Positions 26,528-35,771 of a DNA stretch of 43,211 nucleotides are shown here, piece after piece (the first letter of the stretch is position 1; each line of letters opens with the position of its first letter). Both the position numbers and the translations under genes were made by a program. Origin of the DNA: Chitinophagales bacterium (GTDB lineage Bacteria > Bacteroidota > Bacteroidia > Chitinophagales > Chitinophagaceae); the NCBI GenBank assembly GCA_015654595.1, contig JAATGQ010000100.1, positions 1-43,211 on the forward strand, in the 5' to 3' direction. The notes below the pieces were generated by a model. That model did not search any database and had not been told where the DNA came from. It saw only the letters and a program-made list of their open reading frames with translations.

Positions 26528-26983
26528 ATGTGTGCCGATCAAAAAGATCAGAAGCCTGGCTATTTGTGGAGTCTGCTGCGACAAAAATGCTCGCGGTGCA
26601 GAACTGGAGACATGTTCCAGATCCGGAACGCTTACAACCTAAAACAATTCATGAAAATGAATGATAAATGCCCGGATTGCGGACAACCGATGGAAATAGA
26701 AGTTGGATTCTATTATGGCACCAGCTATGTGAGCTATGCCCTGACGGTTGCCTTATCTGCGTTTACCTGTATCGCCTGGTGGGTGCTGATAGGGTTTTCC
26801 CTGAATGATAACAGGTTCTTTTTATGGATGGGCTTTAATATGGTTGCGTTGCTGATTGCCCAGCCTTATTTAATGCGCTTATCCAGGGCTATCTGGTTGT
26901 CATTCTGTGACCGTTACAACCCTAACTGGAAGAAAGAGAAACCGGAAGAACCTGAACGCCTTGGAAACAAGACCCGGGAATAG
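26528..26983 (+). CDS. DUF983 membrane protein with zinc-ribbon
   Basis: 151 residues. The N-terminal part has two Cys pairs, KCSRCRTGDMF and KCPDCGQPMEIEVGFYYG, which form a zinc-ribbon. Two hydrophobic segments follow (about 72-98 and 105-125), with a charged tail. These features and the EVGFYYGTSYVSY motif match DUF983. The family's role is not established. It lies just after the methyltransferase-like gene. Confidence 0.85.
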   Translation: MCADQKDQKPGYLWSLLRQKCSRCRTGDMFQIRNAYNLKQFMKMNDKCPDCGQPMEIEVGFYYGTSYVSYALTVALSAFTCIAWWVLIGFSLNDNRFFLWMGFNMVALLIAQPYLMRLSRAIWLSFCDRYNPNWKKEKPEEPERLGNKTRE

Positions 26984-27389
26984 CTAAACAGGAAAATGAT
27001 CATGTTATGTCTTTGCCTTTGACAATTCATCCTTCCAGTTATGATCCATTGGCCAACCTGGACCTGTCTCCACTCTACCCTGCCTATATTCAGGCATTCG
27101 AGGAGAAACCATGCGGGTACGATCCCGCTTATAGCCGGAACGGGCTGAGCCGAAGCTTTTCTAAACCTCCATCCCCAGGCGAAAAGAGCGATAAGGAGAA
27201 AACACATGGCCAGGAAACGATGAATTCCCCCAATGCCCCATTTGATTAGTATGGGAAAGGCCATCTCCGTGGCATAAAGCACTGCCGGTGCCGGGCCATA
27301 AGGCATTCCAGGGAAAGGGGCACTTCAAATAACTGCGGATTTTGTTATTTCGGTAGTCTGCAGCCATTTATTTAGCAAATAAGCCTTCA
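26984..27389. other. Unclear region of about 400 bases
   Basis: There are overlapping frames on both strands. On the plus strand ATG 27007 opens 80 codons (MSLPLTIHPSSYDPLANLDL and LSPLYPAYIQAFEEKPCGYD) that look protein-like at first and then become low-complexity. On the minus strand, 27306 to about 27150 encodes a hydrophobic stretch (MAFPILIKWGIGGIHRFLAM, CFLLIALFAWGWRF) that looks like membrane segments. I recognise neither. The region may join remnants of two genes. Confidence 0.3.
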
Positions 27390-28088
27390 TCAGCAGATCA
27401 TCAATAACCTGTTCTGCCCGGATTTTTCGATTGGTGCGCGGTGAATACAAGGAGAAACCTGACTTTCAGGATGATCAACCGCCAGCCTCCATAGATGACC
27501 GAGGCCCAGGCTTATTGTACGTGCACCGGGCTTAGCCTGATAATGCAGGTCAAAGAAATGTTCGCTTAAGAATGATTCAAAACCTTCCTCCGCTCCATGA
27601 TATAGTCTTTTGAGCTCATCCCGTATTTCAGGAATAAGCACTTTCTTTTCAGCCTGTGAATTGGGTAATATTTCACTCGACTCACCATAGTAAGTACATA
27701 AAAAGGTATCGGTTGGTATGGGAGAGCGATCTACATGAAAAGAATAAACATCTGCCGGAAAAAACGGATAGGTATCATCCCGATCGTAGTATTTGATCAC
27801 GTTAAGCGATGGCAATGCACCATGAGCCTTCAATGCCTTCAGATCATTTAAAATATTTTCACGGGCAAGCTGCCCTTGTTCACTCAACGGAAGCGCACTA
27901 AGTTCCGCTGCTCCAATTTCCGTTATATTTCCGTTTAGCTCTGCCTTTTGAACAATCTCAAAAAAATCGCCTTTTAGTTCCCGGATCCAGCAAATCGCAT
28001 TTATTTCACCACTAAATGGCGTAGAAACAAGATCCTGAAAATTGGTTACATAGTGCATTCGATTCTCGGGATGAGACAAATCTATCAT
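27390..28088 (-). CDS. Uncharacterised protein, resembling DUF1826
   Basis: 232 residues, soluble. The C-terminal half has SFHVDRSPIPTDTFLCTYYG (about 135-155) and HRAPIEKSGQNRLLMIC at the very end. A histidine-x-aspartate followed by CTY.G and a final HR(A/S)P...RLL(M/L) resembles what I recall of DUF1826, but this needs a profile search. The function is unknown. It lies 45 bases downstream of dnaE2 on the same strand, so it may be part of the mutagenesis transcript. Confidence 0.6.
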   Translation of the reverse strand: MIDLSHPENRMHYVTNFQDLVSTPFSGEINAICWIRELKGDFFEIVQKAELNGNITEIGAAELSALPLSEQGQLARENILNDLKALKAHGALPSLNVIKYYDRDDTYPFFPADVYSFHVDRSPIPTDTFLCTYYGESSEILPNSQAEKKVLIPEIRDELKRLYHGAEEGFESFLSEHFFDLHYQAKPGARTISLGLGHLWRLAVDHPESQVSPCIHRAPIEKSGQNRLLMIC

Positions 28089-28133
28089 AATGTAAATATA
28101 GAATCATTCAATGGAAACCGCCCAGCGGCAATT

Positions 28134-31100
28134 CTACTTAAAATTCCTCGCATCCGGAAAGATCCGCGCCTGCTGTACAGCCTTCTTCTCCTCGCGGTCA
28201 GGGGCGCCAGCAGCCGAAAGCTCTCCATGAGCCGACTTCAACGCGATCAACAGCCGGTTATAATTCTCGAAGCGGCGCGCAATCACATGGATCACTTCTC
28301 CCTCCTTCTGTATCTTGCCCTCCACCATCAATAGTCTCGATTGAAGAATAGCTGACCGGTACTGGTCGAATAGTTTTTTGAAGACGACAACATTGGCAAA
28401 CCCCGTCTCGTCTTCTATCGTGATAAACACTACACCAGAAGCGGTCCCTGGTCGTTGCCGTACAAGCACCAGCCCGGAAAGACGGACTATGTCGCCATCT
28501 TTCAGCGTCTGCAACTCACTGCACGAACGAACATGCAGTCCGACAAGCGTATCCCGGACAAAGCTCACCGGATGAGCTTTGAGCGACAAAGACAGCGCCG
28601 CATAATCCTGGATCACCTGCTCTCCATCCGACATCAACGGTAAGGCAATCCCGACCTCGTAATGGCTCTCTCCTGGTTGCCCGGCAAACAGGGCTTCGGG
28701 ATGGTCATTCAATGCCGTCACCTCCCATAGAGCGCTACGCCGATCCAATCCCATTGAACGGAAAGCATCGGCGTCCGCCAGCTTTTCCAATGTGCGCAAC
28801 GACAAGCCAAGATCTTTCAGTTCGGCGATCGAGTGATAACGCAGCGAGTCTGCTGAAGTGACAGCGTCAGCCACAACATCCAGCGGGTCGCCATCCGCTC
28901 CGGCCGAAGCGGCGCCCGACGGGTCATAAGCTGCCTTCACGGCACTGCCGCGCATGGCCCCACTCTCCTCCTTCAACACCTCCACATCCTCCTCACTCAC
29001 TCCCTTGACCTGTCGGAAGCCCAATCGAAGCGCGCAGTATTTCCCGGCCCGCTCCTCCAACACATTATCCCAGCTGGAAAAGTTCACGTCCACAGGCCTC
29101 ACCCCCACTCCATTCTTACGGGCATCGATAATGATCTGCGCCGGCTGATAAAACCCCATCGGCATTGAGTTGAGCAGCGCACAGGCAAAGACATCGGGAT
29201 AAAAACATTTGAGCCAGGCCGACACATAAACCAACAATGCAAAACTCGCTGCATGACTTTCCGGAAATCCATAAGAACCAAACCCCTCCAACTGTCGAAA
29301 GATGCGCTGCGCAAACTCGGGAGTATATCCTTTTGCAATCATTCCATTGACAAGCTTTTGCTCGAAGCGATCCACGACCCCAGGCAGCTTGAACGTAGCC
29401 ATAGCCCTGCGCAGCTCGTCGGCTTCTGCCGGCGTAAACCCTGCCGCGACGATGGCGATCTTCATCGCCTGCTCCTGGAACAAAGGCACGCCAAGGGTTT
29501 TCTCGAGGATCTCTTTCAACTCCTGCGAAGGATACTCTACTGCTTCTTCCTTTCTACGCCGACGCAGGTAAGGATGCACCATATCCCCTTGTATAGGCCC
29601 TGGCCGGACGATAGACACCTCGATCACCAGGTCATAAAAATTTTCGGGCCGAAGCCTCGGCAACATTGCCATCTGTGCCCTGCTTTCGATCTGAAAAACA
29701 CCAAGGGTATCCGCATGACTGATCATTTCATAAACGGCCGGGATGTCCTGCGGAACATTGGCAAGGGTCAGATGCCGGTCGTAATGGGTGGACACAAGCG
29801 TAAAAGCCTTTCGGATACAAGTTAACATCCCCAGCGCCAGTACGTCAATCTTTAAAATACCCAGCACATCGATGTCATCCTTGTTCCACTCTATCGTGGT
29901 TCTTTCTTCCATCCGCGCATTCAGGATCGGACAAAGCGCACTCAAGGGGCCATTCGTGATCACAAATCCACCGGTGTGCTGGCCTAATTGCCGGGGAAAC
30001 CCGATCAGCTGACGCGTTAAGTCAAGTACCCTGATCACGTGCGGATCTTTCGGAGCAAAGCCCGGCGCCTCCATCGATTGTCCCAGTTGCGCAATGGTAT
30101 CCACGCTTAACCCCATCGCCTTACCCACATCCCTGATCGCCCCTTTTCGACGTTCCTGCGTCACCGTTGCAACGATCGCGGCTCTGTCGCGGCCATATTT
30201 GTTATAGATATACTGGATCACTTCCTCCCTCCGCTCGTGTTCGAAGTCTACATCGATATCCGGCGGTTCGTTGCGGGCAGAACTGATAAACCGCTCGAAC
30301 AACAGATCGTATTTGGCAGGATTGACCGCCGTTATCCCAAGACAATAGCAAATGGTTGAATTGGCCGCAGACCCACGACCCTGACAAAGAATGCCCGCTT
30401 TGCGTGCGTAACGGACAATGTCGTATACCGTCAGAAAATAAGGCGCATAATTCATTTCCCCGATAAACTTCAGCTCGTGCAGGATCGAGGAGCTGATCTT
30501 CTCCGGGATCTGTTCTCCAAAATGTTCACGCGCGCCCTGCCAGGCCAGATGAGTCAGTTCTTCCTGCGGCGTTCGCCCATCGCTGGTGATCTCCTCAGGG
30601 TAAACGTATTGTAATTGAGAAAGGACAAACTGCGCAGCTTCAGCGATCTCCTGTGTTCTCCTCAACGCATAAGGATATTGTCTGAACAGCCTTTCCATCT
30701 CTTCAATACGCTTCAAATGTCTTTCTGCATTCTGATCAAGCCGGAAGCCTGCCGTATGGATCGTACACTTCTCGCGGATACAAGTGAGTACATCCTGAAG
30801 CTGACGGCGGTCGGGATGATGATAATGCACGTCATTGGTGGCCACCAGCGGAACGGAAAGTTTTGTCGAGAGCTGGGCCAGCCGGAAAAGCTGTTTCATA
30901 TCGTCACCGCGGTATGACCGGCGGCCAGCCAGATAAAGCCGCCCGCCAAACGCCTCCTTGTATTCGCTGAAGGCCCGGATAAAATCGGGTTCTATCTCAA
31001 AAGAAGCCGTAAGGGTATCGGGAGGAAGAGCGACCAGCAAACAACCTTCCAGCCGCTGATATACATCCGACCTATACAGGTGACACATCCCTTTCTCCGC

Positions 31101-31394
31101 CCGGAGATTGCCCGTCGTCAACAAACCCGAAAGCCGGCTATAGGCATCCTTATCCGTTGGATAAGCCAACAGGCTCGGACCGTCCAGCAGATCGAGACGA
31201 CACCCGACGATAACACGGATATCCCTTCCCTTGACAGCAGCATGCGCTCTTACAATACCCGCCAGCGTATTCCGGTCAGTGATTCCAATGGCGCGATAAC
31301 CATAATCCGCAGCCTGCGTGACCAGCTCTTCGGGATGCGAACCGCCCCGAAGAAAGGAAAAGTTGGTAGTCACCTGAAGTTCGGTATAAGACAT
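28134..31394 (-). CDS. dnaE2: Error-prone DNA polymerase DnaE2 (ImuC)
   Basis: This is a C-family DNA polymerase used for damage-tolerant, mutagenic synthesis. The start at 31394 (MSYTELQVTTNFSFLRGGSH) is chosen because DnaE2 proteins begin just so; a longer frame to 31478 overlaps imuB. The result is 1086 residues. The N-terminal PHP domain is followed by the palm with catalytic aspartates in PDIDVDFEHER and LKIDVLALGM. GQHTGGFVIT, then a helix-hairpin-helix region and a C-terminal OB fold (IVRLSGLVLVRQRP, then GVVFITIEDETGFANVVVF) complete the usual plan. It starts 14 bases after the imuB stop. Confidence 0.97.
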   Translation of the reverse strand: MSYTELQVTTNFSFLRGGSHPEELVTQAADYGYRAIGITDRNTLAGIVRAHAAVKGRDIRVIVGCRLDLLDGPSLLAYPTDKDAYSRLSGLLTTGNLRAEKGMCHLYRSDVYQRLEGCLLVALPPDTLTASFEIEPDFIRAFSEYKEAFGGRLYLAGRRSYRGDDMKQLFRLAQLSTKLSVPLVATNDVHYHHPDRRQLQDVLTCIREKCTIHTAGFRLDQNAERHLKRIEEMERLFRQYPYALRRTQEIAEAAQFVLSQLQYVYPEEITSDGRTPQEELTHLAWQGAREHFGEQIPEKISSSILHELKFIGEMNYAPYFLTVYDIVRYARKAGILCQGRGSAANSTICYCLGITAVNPAKYDLLFERFISSARNEPPDIDVDFEHERREEVIQYIYNKYGRDRAAIVATVTQERRKGAIRDVGKAMGLSVDTIAQLGQSMEAPGFAPKDPHVIRVLDLTRQLIGFPRQLGQHTGGFVITNGPLSALCPILNARMEERTTIEWNKDDIDVLGILKIDVLALGMLTCIRKAFTLVSTHYDRHLTLANVPQDIPAVYEMISHADTLGVFQIESRAQMAMLPRLRPENFYDLVIEVSIVRPGPIQGDMVHPYLRRRRKEEAVEYPSQELKEILEKTLGVPLFQEQAMKIAIVAAGFTPAEADELRRAMATFKLPGVVDRFEQKLVNGMIAKGYTPEFAQRIFRQLEGFGSYGFPESHAASFALLVYVSAWLKCFYPDVFACALLNSMPMGFYQPAQIIIDARKNGVGVRPVDVNFSSWDNVLEERAGKYCALRLGFRQVKGVSEEDVEVLKEESGAMRGSAVKAAYDPSGAASAGADGDPLDVVADAVTSADSLRYHSIAELKDLGLSLRTLEKLADADAFRSMGLDRRSALWEVTALNDHPEALFAGQPGESHYEVGIALPLMSDGEQVIQDYAALSLSLKAHPVSFVRDTLVGLHVRSCSELQTLKDGDIVRLSGLVLVRQRPGTASGVVFITIEDETGFANVVVFKKLFDQYRSAILQSRLLMVEGKIQKEGEVIHVIARRFENYNRLLIALKSAHGELSAAGAPDREEKKAVQQARIFPDARNFK

Positions 31395-31408
31395 GGGGCA
31401 TTGTCGGT

Positions 31409-32911
31409 TTAAGCAAAAAATCCGTGGATAAACCATCGGGTGTTCTCCATTCCATAATGACCCGAACGGAAAACCCAATACCTGGCGCCGGCAGCATCCT
31501 CCAGGCTATAGTAATCACGGTGTTGGCCTTCCTCTTTTTCGAGCCACCATTCCCGTTCGATGCGTTCAGGCCCATCGGCTTTTTTGATGGTATGAAGCCT
31601 CCCCCTATACCGAAAAAGCATAGGCGGATAATCGGGGATCGGTGCCGAAACTTCGATGGGCTCCGGGCTGGACAACAATAAGACCGGACGGGGTCTGTCA
31701 CAGGGCCAGGCTGCAGCGGTTTTTTCTTCCAGGCTCGCTGCCGCCTTAAAACTTCGCTCGGGCCAGTGGCGTTCATCGGGAAGGTAACGGTGGACTACAT
31801 CCGATCCGAGTTTATTGATCAGCCGGTCGAGTAACTCGCCCAGCGCCGGGGACTCCAGATCGGTATCTCCGGCCCATAGGGTCTGCTGCAGTGACGAGAC
31901 CTCATCGGTTGCAGCGGCGTCGAGGACAAAGAGTTCTATACCTGGTCCGGGATCGATCAAAGGGATCCTGAGCTCAAATAATTTAAAGAGATGAATGGCA
32001 TGATGCGACGCCCGCGAAGTACCGATCTCCGTTCTTATGACCTGGCCATCTACCCGGTAACAGGTTAAAACGGCTTTACGCAATCCCTTGCCGTCTTGTT
32101 GAAGTTTCGCGCAAAGCGCTTCCAGCATCCGCTGCAGCGCGATCCCGATGCCGGATGCCGTGCAGATGGATTCCAGGCAGGGCAGGCGTTCGCTAAAAGG
32201 CAGGAGCGGCTCGATCGGTACGATCATTTCTTTTTCTGCACCAAGGATCTGGCTGATGCGAAGCAACAGCTCTGTTCCAAAACGACGGCGGAGCGCCTGA
32301 CGGGTTAAAGAAAGGATATCGCCGATCCTGACCAACCCCAGCCTGTTCAGACGTGCCACCACAACCGGGTCCAACCGCAACGCAGCAGGAGGCAGGGATC
32401 GTATCGCATCGAGCTGTTCGCCAGGCTCTATGATCGGCTTTACCCGGCCATAGCGGGCAATAGCCCAGGCAGCACCGATCGTATCGGCAATAGCAGCACG
32501 TGCGTCGTAACCATTATCCCTTAGCCGGGTTACAATATGTTTGAGATAGGCGCCTTCTCCCTGCCAGAGATGCGGACATCCTGATATATCCAATAGAAGA
32601 CCATCCTCCCCATCGATCGCCGTCACCGGCGTGTAACGGATGCACCATTCGCCAAGCGTCTTTAACAGCCTTGAGGCCAACTCCGGAAGATCATCGATCA
32701 CTTCCAGACAAGGCAGGACGGCACGGGCATCCGCCACAGCCATCCCCACATCGATGCCCTGCGCCTGTGCCAGAGAATTGGCAGCAACGATAACGACACG
32801 GCCCTGCTGTAAGGAAGAAAGTACAAAAGGAAGCATACGCAACTCCGGCCGACGGCGGGAAAACCAATCCGTCTTCAGATGACGGAACCATATATACATA
32901 AACCGCGGCAT
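31409..32911 (-). CDS. imuB: ImuB, Y-family polymerase-like mutagenesis protein
   Basis: 500 residues. It has the Y-family polymerase fold but lacks the carboxylates needed for catalysis: the N-terminus MYIWFRHLKTDWFSRRRPEL has no DxD, and the palm reads GEDGLLLDISGCPHLWQGEG instead of a D-E pair. ARAAIADTIGAAWAIARYG and LNRLGLVRIGDILSL (helix-hairpin-helix) are typical of ImuB. It is thought to link DnaE2 to the sliding clamp. It starts 4 bases after the imuA stop. Confidence 0.93.
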   Translation of the reverse strand: MPRFMYIWFRHLKTDWFSRRRPELRMLPFVLSSLQQGRVVIVAANSLAQAQGIDVGMAVADARAVLPCLEVIDDLPELASRLLKTLGEWCIRYTPVTAIDGEDGLLLDISGCPHLWQGEGAYLKHIVTRLRDNGYDARAAIADTIGAAWAIARYGRVKPIIEPGEQLDAIRSLPPAALRLDPVVVARLNRLGLVRIGDILSLTRQALRRRFGTELLLRISQILGAEKEMIVPIEPLLPFSERLPCLESICTASGIGIALQRMLEALCAKLQQDGKGLRKAVLTCYRVDGQVIRTEIGTSRASHHAIHLFKLFELRIPLIDPGPGIELFVLDAAATDEVSSLQQTLWAGDTDLESPALGELLDRLINKLGSDVVHRYLPDERHWPERSFKAAASLEEKTAAAWPCDRPRPVLLLSSPEPIEVSAPIPDYPPMLFRYRGRLHTIKKADGPERIEREWWLEKEEGQHRDYYSLEDAAGARYWVFRSGHYGMENTRWFIHGFFA

Positions 32912-32915
32912 AGGC

Positions 32916-33650
32916 TTAACCGGTCTTACGCCGCTGCTCCCCTGACAGACTTTTCAGATCAGGAACAATCCCCCGGAAACTGCCCTCGCGCCATTCCATA
33001 TCCCAACTCCCCGGCTGACCATTACGGACCTTTAGTAAAGACACATTCCACCGTAGGAAACCAATACCCGGCATTCCTTCTTCCGTCCGGCTTGGCAAAG
33101 GCGTAATCCTCCACCGCGTGACACAGGCCACTGTACCAGGAGAGCGATTGGTATGACGTAGCACAAATCCAGTGACCCGGCTCTTCTCGACCGCCAGCTG
33201 AAGCCGTCTCGAAGCGGTAAAATCAAGCCCCGGCGACTCACAGATGACAGCCGCCAGCCCCTCCGTCCGCAAAGCCTCCTCCATCACCCAAAGCAACTCC
33301 TTCTCCTGTAAAAGATCCACAAACAGCATCCGCTGCGGATCGATACCAAACGCCTTTAGCGCAGGCGGAAAGATCGTCCTTCTGCAGCCGATCCAGATAC
33401 CAACCCCGCCCTTTTGCATCAACATGCCGGCTATCGCCGATACAAAGCCCGCCGTCGCCGCCGACTGCTCGGGAGCACTGCTCAAAAACTCATGAACTGC
33501 CCCCGTAGGAAAACGCCTGTTCGGAAACGTTCTGTCCATCGGCCCAAGCCGTACATCGGCCGCGGCATCCAGCGAAACCGGCTTAAAGCCCTGCAAAGGA
33601 AGGATCTCCTGCTGCAGGCGGGCAATGATATTACGTTGATCCATAGACAT
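32916..33650 (-). CDS. imuA: ImuA, RecA-like mutagenesis accessory protein
   Basis: 244 residues. The N-terminus RNIIARLQQEILPLQGFKP and TGAVHEFLSSAPEQSAATAG (where RecA would have its nucleotide-binding loop) match ImuA proteins. VGIWIGCRRTIFPPALKAFG and LLFVDLL-type segments follow, as in a truncated RecA core. The Walker A glycine-lysine is not evident. It is first in imuA-imuB-dnaE2. No lexA lies in the window. Confidence 0.88.
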   Translation of the reverse strand: MSMDQRNIIARLQQEILPLQGFKPVSLDAAADVRLGPMDRTFPNRRFPTGAVHEFLSSAPEQSAATAGFVSAIAGMLMQKGGVGIWIGCRRTIFPPALKAFGIDPQRMLFVDLLQEKELLWVMEEALRTEGLAAVICESPGLDFTASRRLQLAVEKSRVTGFVLRHTNRSPGTVACVTRWRITPLPSRTEEGMPGIGFLRWNVSLLKVRNGQPGSWDMEWREGSFRGIVPDLKSLSGEQRRKTG

Positions 33651-33993
33651 GAGTAAAGGCTAAATTCTTCAGCAATACTACTAATATTTTTAGTAATTTA
33701 AAATTAAAAGATATCCACACCTTCCCTCCCGCTCGGATAGAAGGACCGACTGCCCCGGAAGTGAAAATCCCAAGCCGAAAGCCGCCGCCCTTTATCGGCA
33801 TCAGCGACAACAAACAGGTCATTCCGACACTCAATAAAATAAGCGTTCCGCAAACGGCGTAAACGACATTCCTCTGCTTCTTCTTCCTCGTCATCTTTCC
33901 ACTTGGGTTCGTTTTGGTAAAGAGGAAAAAACAGAAATAAGCAAAGGTCAAAAACGGCAAGGCCGCGAATATAAAATGCAGTGCGTTGCGCAC
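33631..33993 (-). CDS. Small membrane protein, unknown
   Basis: 120 residues with two hydrophobic segments, LHFIFAALPFLTFAYFCFFL (about 5-24) and VVYAVCGTLILLSVGMTCLL (about 44-63), joined by a basic loop (TRKKKQRN). Similar small membrane proteins of Bacteroidota have four helices. Here the second half (GGGFRLGIFTSGAVGPSIRA and on) looks unlike a membrane domain, so the gene may be truncated or frameshifted. Its end overlaps the imuA start by 20 bases. Confidence 0.5.
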   Translation of the reverse strand: MRNALHFIFAALPFLTFAYFCFFLFTKTNPSGKMTRKKKQRNVVYAVCGTLILLSVGMTCLLSLMPIKGGGFRLGIFTSGAVGPSIRAGGKVWISFNFKLLKILVVLLKNLAFTHVYGST

Positions 33994-34229
33994 ATCATTC
34001 CTTGCTGTTGATGATCAATACTGCTTGCGCACGATACCGTTAAAGGCTATGTCGCCGCAACCGGGAGCTCCCCGCATTAAAGATCGACCCTATTTTTTCC
34101 TTTTCTCGTAACTCAAATTCCTTATCGCGCACCCCATACCCGCACAAATGGCGCACTTTTACAGCTAACATTTTAAATATCATACGTTTCGGTCTTCCAT
34201 GGCCGCCACAAATGCAATAGCTGTATAAT

Positions 34230-35417
34230 ATGAGAAATTCCACCATTAAAAAATGGTTCTGGGTTCACCGCTGGACAAGCCTTATCTGCACCATTTTCAT
34301 TCTGATCCTTTGTCTTACCGGCCTGCCCCTGATCTTTGGAGAAGAGATCGATAACTATCTTGACCCGGATCCGCCGCAGGAAGTATTGCCCGCCAATACG
34401 CCGATGACCAACGTAGATAACCTGATCAAAGAATCGCTCGTCAAAAACCCGGGTCTGATCCCCACTTTTGCCTACTTCGACGATGACGAACCGCAGATCA
34501 CGGTCCATATGGCTACTTCCTGGAAACAATTTTACACGCCTCACTCTGACAGCACCCGTTGGATGAAATACGATTCCCGGACAGGCAAGCTGATCCGGGA
34601 ATCTGAGGCGCTTGGGAAGAAGAAGATTGATTTTATTACGCTGATGCTGGATATTCATCGCGGCTTATTCATGGGCCTTGGCGGTGAATTATTCCTGGGC
34701 CTGATGGGGCTGCTATTCGTCGTAGCCATCCTCTCGGGATTTGCGCTATATGGCCCCTTTATGAAAAAACTGCCCTTTGGCATAGTCCGGGCCAAACGGT
34801 CTCCCCGACTCAAATGGCTTGACCTGCACAACCTGCTGGGTATCGCCACCGGTATCTGGCTTATTGTCGTCGGCTTCACCGGTTTCTTCAACGAATTGTC
34901 CACTCCCTTGTTTGGCATCTTTCAAATGACGGACGTACAGAAGATGCTGGCGCCTTATAAAGGACTGCCTCCCGTTGCCAACACGGAACTCAGCTCGCAG
35001 CAAAAGGCCTATGACACGGTTGCTGCAGCACTGCCCAATATGCAGATCACCAGCCTGGTATTCCCAGGTTCACCCTATGGCAGCAGCCAGCATTACCTGA
35101 TCTGGGCAAAAGGAAATACGCCGCTGACATCACGGCTGTTCAACCCAACCCTGGTAGACGCCAGAAATGGAAAACTGACATCCGTCGTAAAAATGCCCTG
35201 GTATCTCCGATCGCTGGAAGTCTCGCGCCCTTTGCACTTTGGCGACTATGGCGGTACCCCGCTGAAGATCCTTTGGAGCCTTTTCGATATCGCAGCCATC
35301 ATTGTACTGTGCAGCGGCGTCTATCTCTGGTTCAAAAGAAAAAAGACATACGAAAGCTATTTTAACAACACAGAAGAACAGCAATCCGCCGAAACGCAGC
35401 CTGCTGCAACTGTTTAA
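34230..35417 (+). CDS. PepSY-associated membrane protein
   Basis: 395 residues, four membrane segments: about 14-34 (WTSLICTIFILILCLTGLPL), 149-175 (LGLMGLLFVVAILSGFALYG), 205-225 and 350-370. The start KKWFWVHRWTSLICTI with its His, and DLHNLLGIATGIWLIVVGFT with another, match the PepSY_TM family. Such proteins often accompany siderophore or haem uptake, and some act as reductases. It comes before the haem transport genes here. The next gene is 10 bases downstream. Confidence 0.85.
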   Translation: MRNSTIKKWFWVHRWTSLICTIFILILCLTGLPLIFGEEIDNYLDPDPPQEVLPANTPMTNVDNLIKESLVKNPGLIPTFAYFDDDEPQITVHMATSWKQFYTPHSDSTRWMKYDSRTGKLIRESEALGKKKIDFITLMLDIHRGLFMGLGGELFLGLMGLLFVVAILSGFALYGPFMKKLPFGIVRAKRSPRLKWLDLHNLLGIATGIWLIVVGFTGFFNELSTPLFGIFQMTDVQKMLAPYKGLPPVANTELSSQQKAYDTVAAALPNMQITSLVFPGSPYGSSQHYLIWAKGNTPLTSRLFNPTLVDARNGKLTSVVKMPWYLRSLEVSRPLHFGDYGGTPLKILWSLFDIAAIIVLCSGVYLWFKRKKTYESYFNNTEEQQSAETQPAATV

Positions 35418-35427
35418 TTTTATTCTT

Positions 35428-35589
35428 ATGTTTAAGAAAGTCTGGCTGATCCCCTGTTTACTCGCACTTGCCTCCGTGTTTGGTCTCCTGGCCGCTCTTC
35501 TGGGAACCGGCATCTGGCATGTGTTATCGTGGATAGCACTGACCCTTCCACTAGCCGTCATCGTTTGGAAGGTCAAACAACAAGGGTAA
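35428..35589 (+). CDS. Tiny two-helix membrane protein
   Basis: 53 residues starting MFKKVWLIPCLLALASVFGL. Two hydrophobic helices are joined by a short loop, and the end is basic (VWKVKQQG). Proteins of this kind commonly follow PepSY_TM genes in Bacteroidota. The function is unknown. The ATG is 10 bases after the PepSY stop. Confidence 0.7.
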   Translation: MFKKVWLIPCLLALASVFGLLAALLGTGIWHVLSWIALTLPLAVIVWKVKQQG

Positions 35590-35627
35590 TTTTTTTAAAA
35601 TGCCTGCCCTCCGATGAGAGCGGGCCC

Positions 35628-35703
35628 CCGGCAAAGCTTTGCTTTGCTGGGCATAAGCAAGAAATGGGCTGTCTTACTTTTGACCAAAAGACAGCCCATT
35701 TCT
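35628..35703. terminator. Two consecutive hairpins before hmuT
   Basis: The first is CCGGCAAAG-CTTTG-CTTTGCTGG (35628-35650). The second has a perfect 15-base stem, GAAATGGGCTGTCTT (35661-35675) with AAGACAGCCCATTTC (35688-35702), and a 12-base loop. No long T-run follows. They may end the PepSY transcript, protect RNA ends, or attenuate hmuT. Confidence 0.55.
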
Positions 35704-35771
35704 CCTATATTGGTAATTCTTTCTCCTCTAAAGGTAAGCCTCCCGCCGGCCGACCCGCTATTTTTGCCGGC

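Noticed and set aside
17118..28000. Integrated element with attachment sites at the tRNA
   Set aside because: No integrase, transposase or second copy of the tRNA 3' end was found by eye; only composition hints at transfer.
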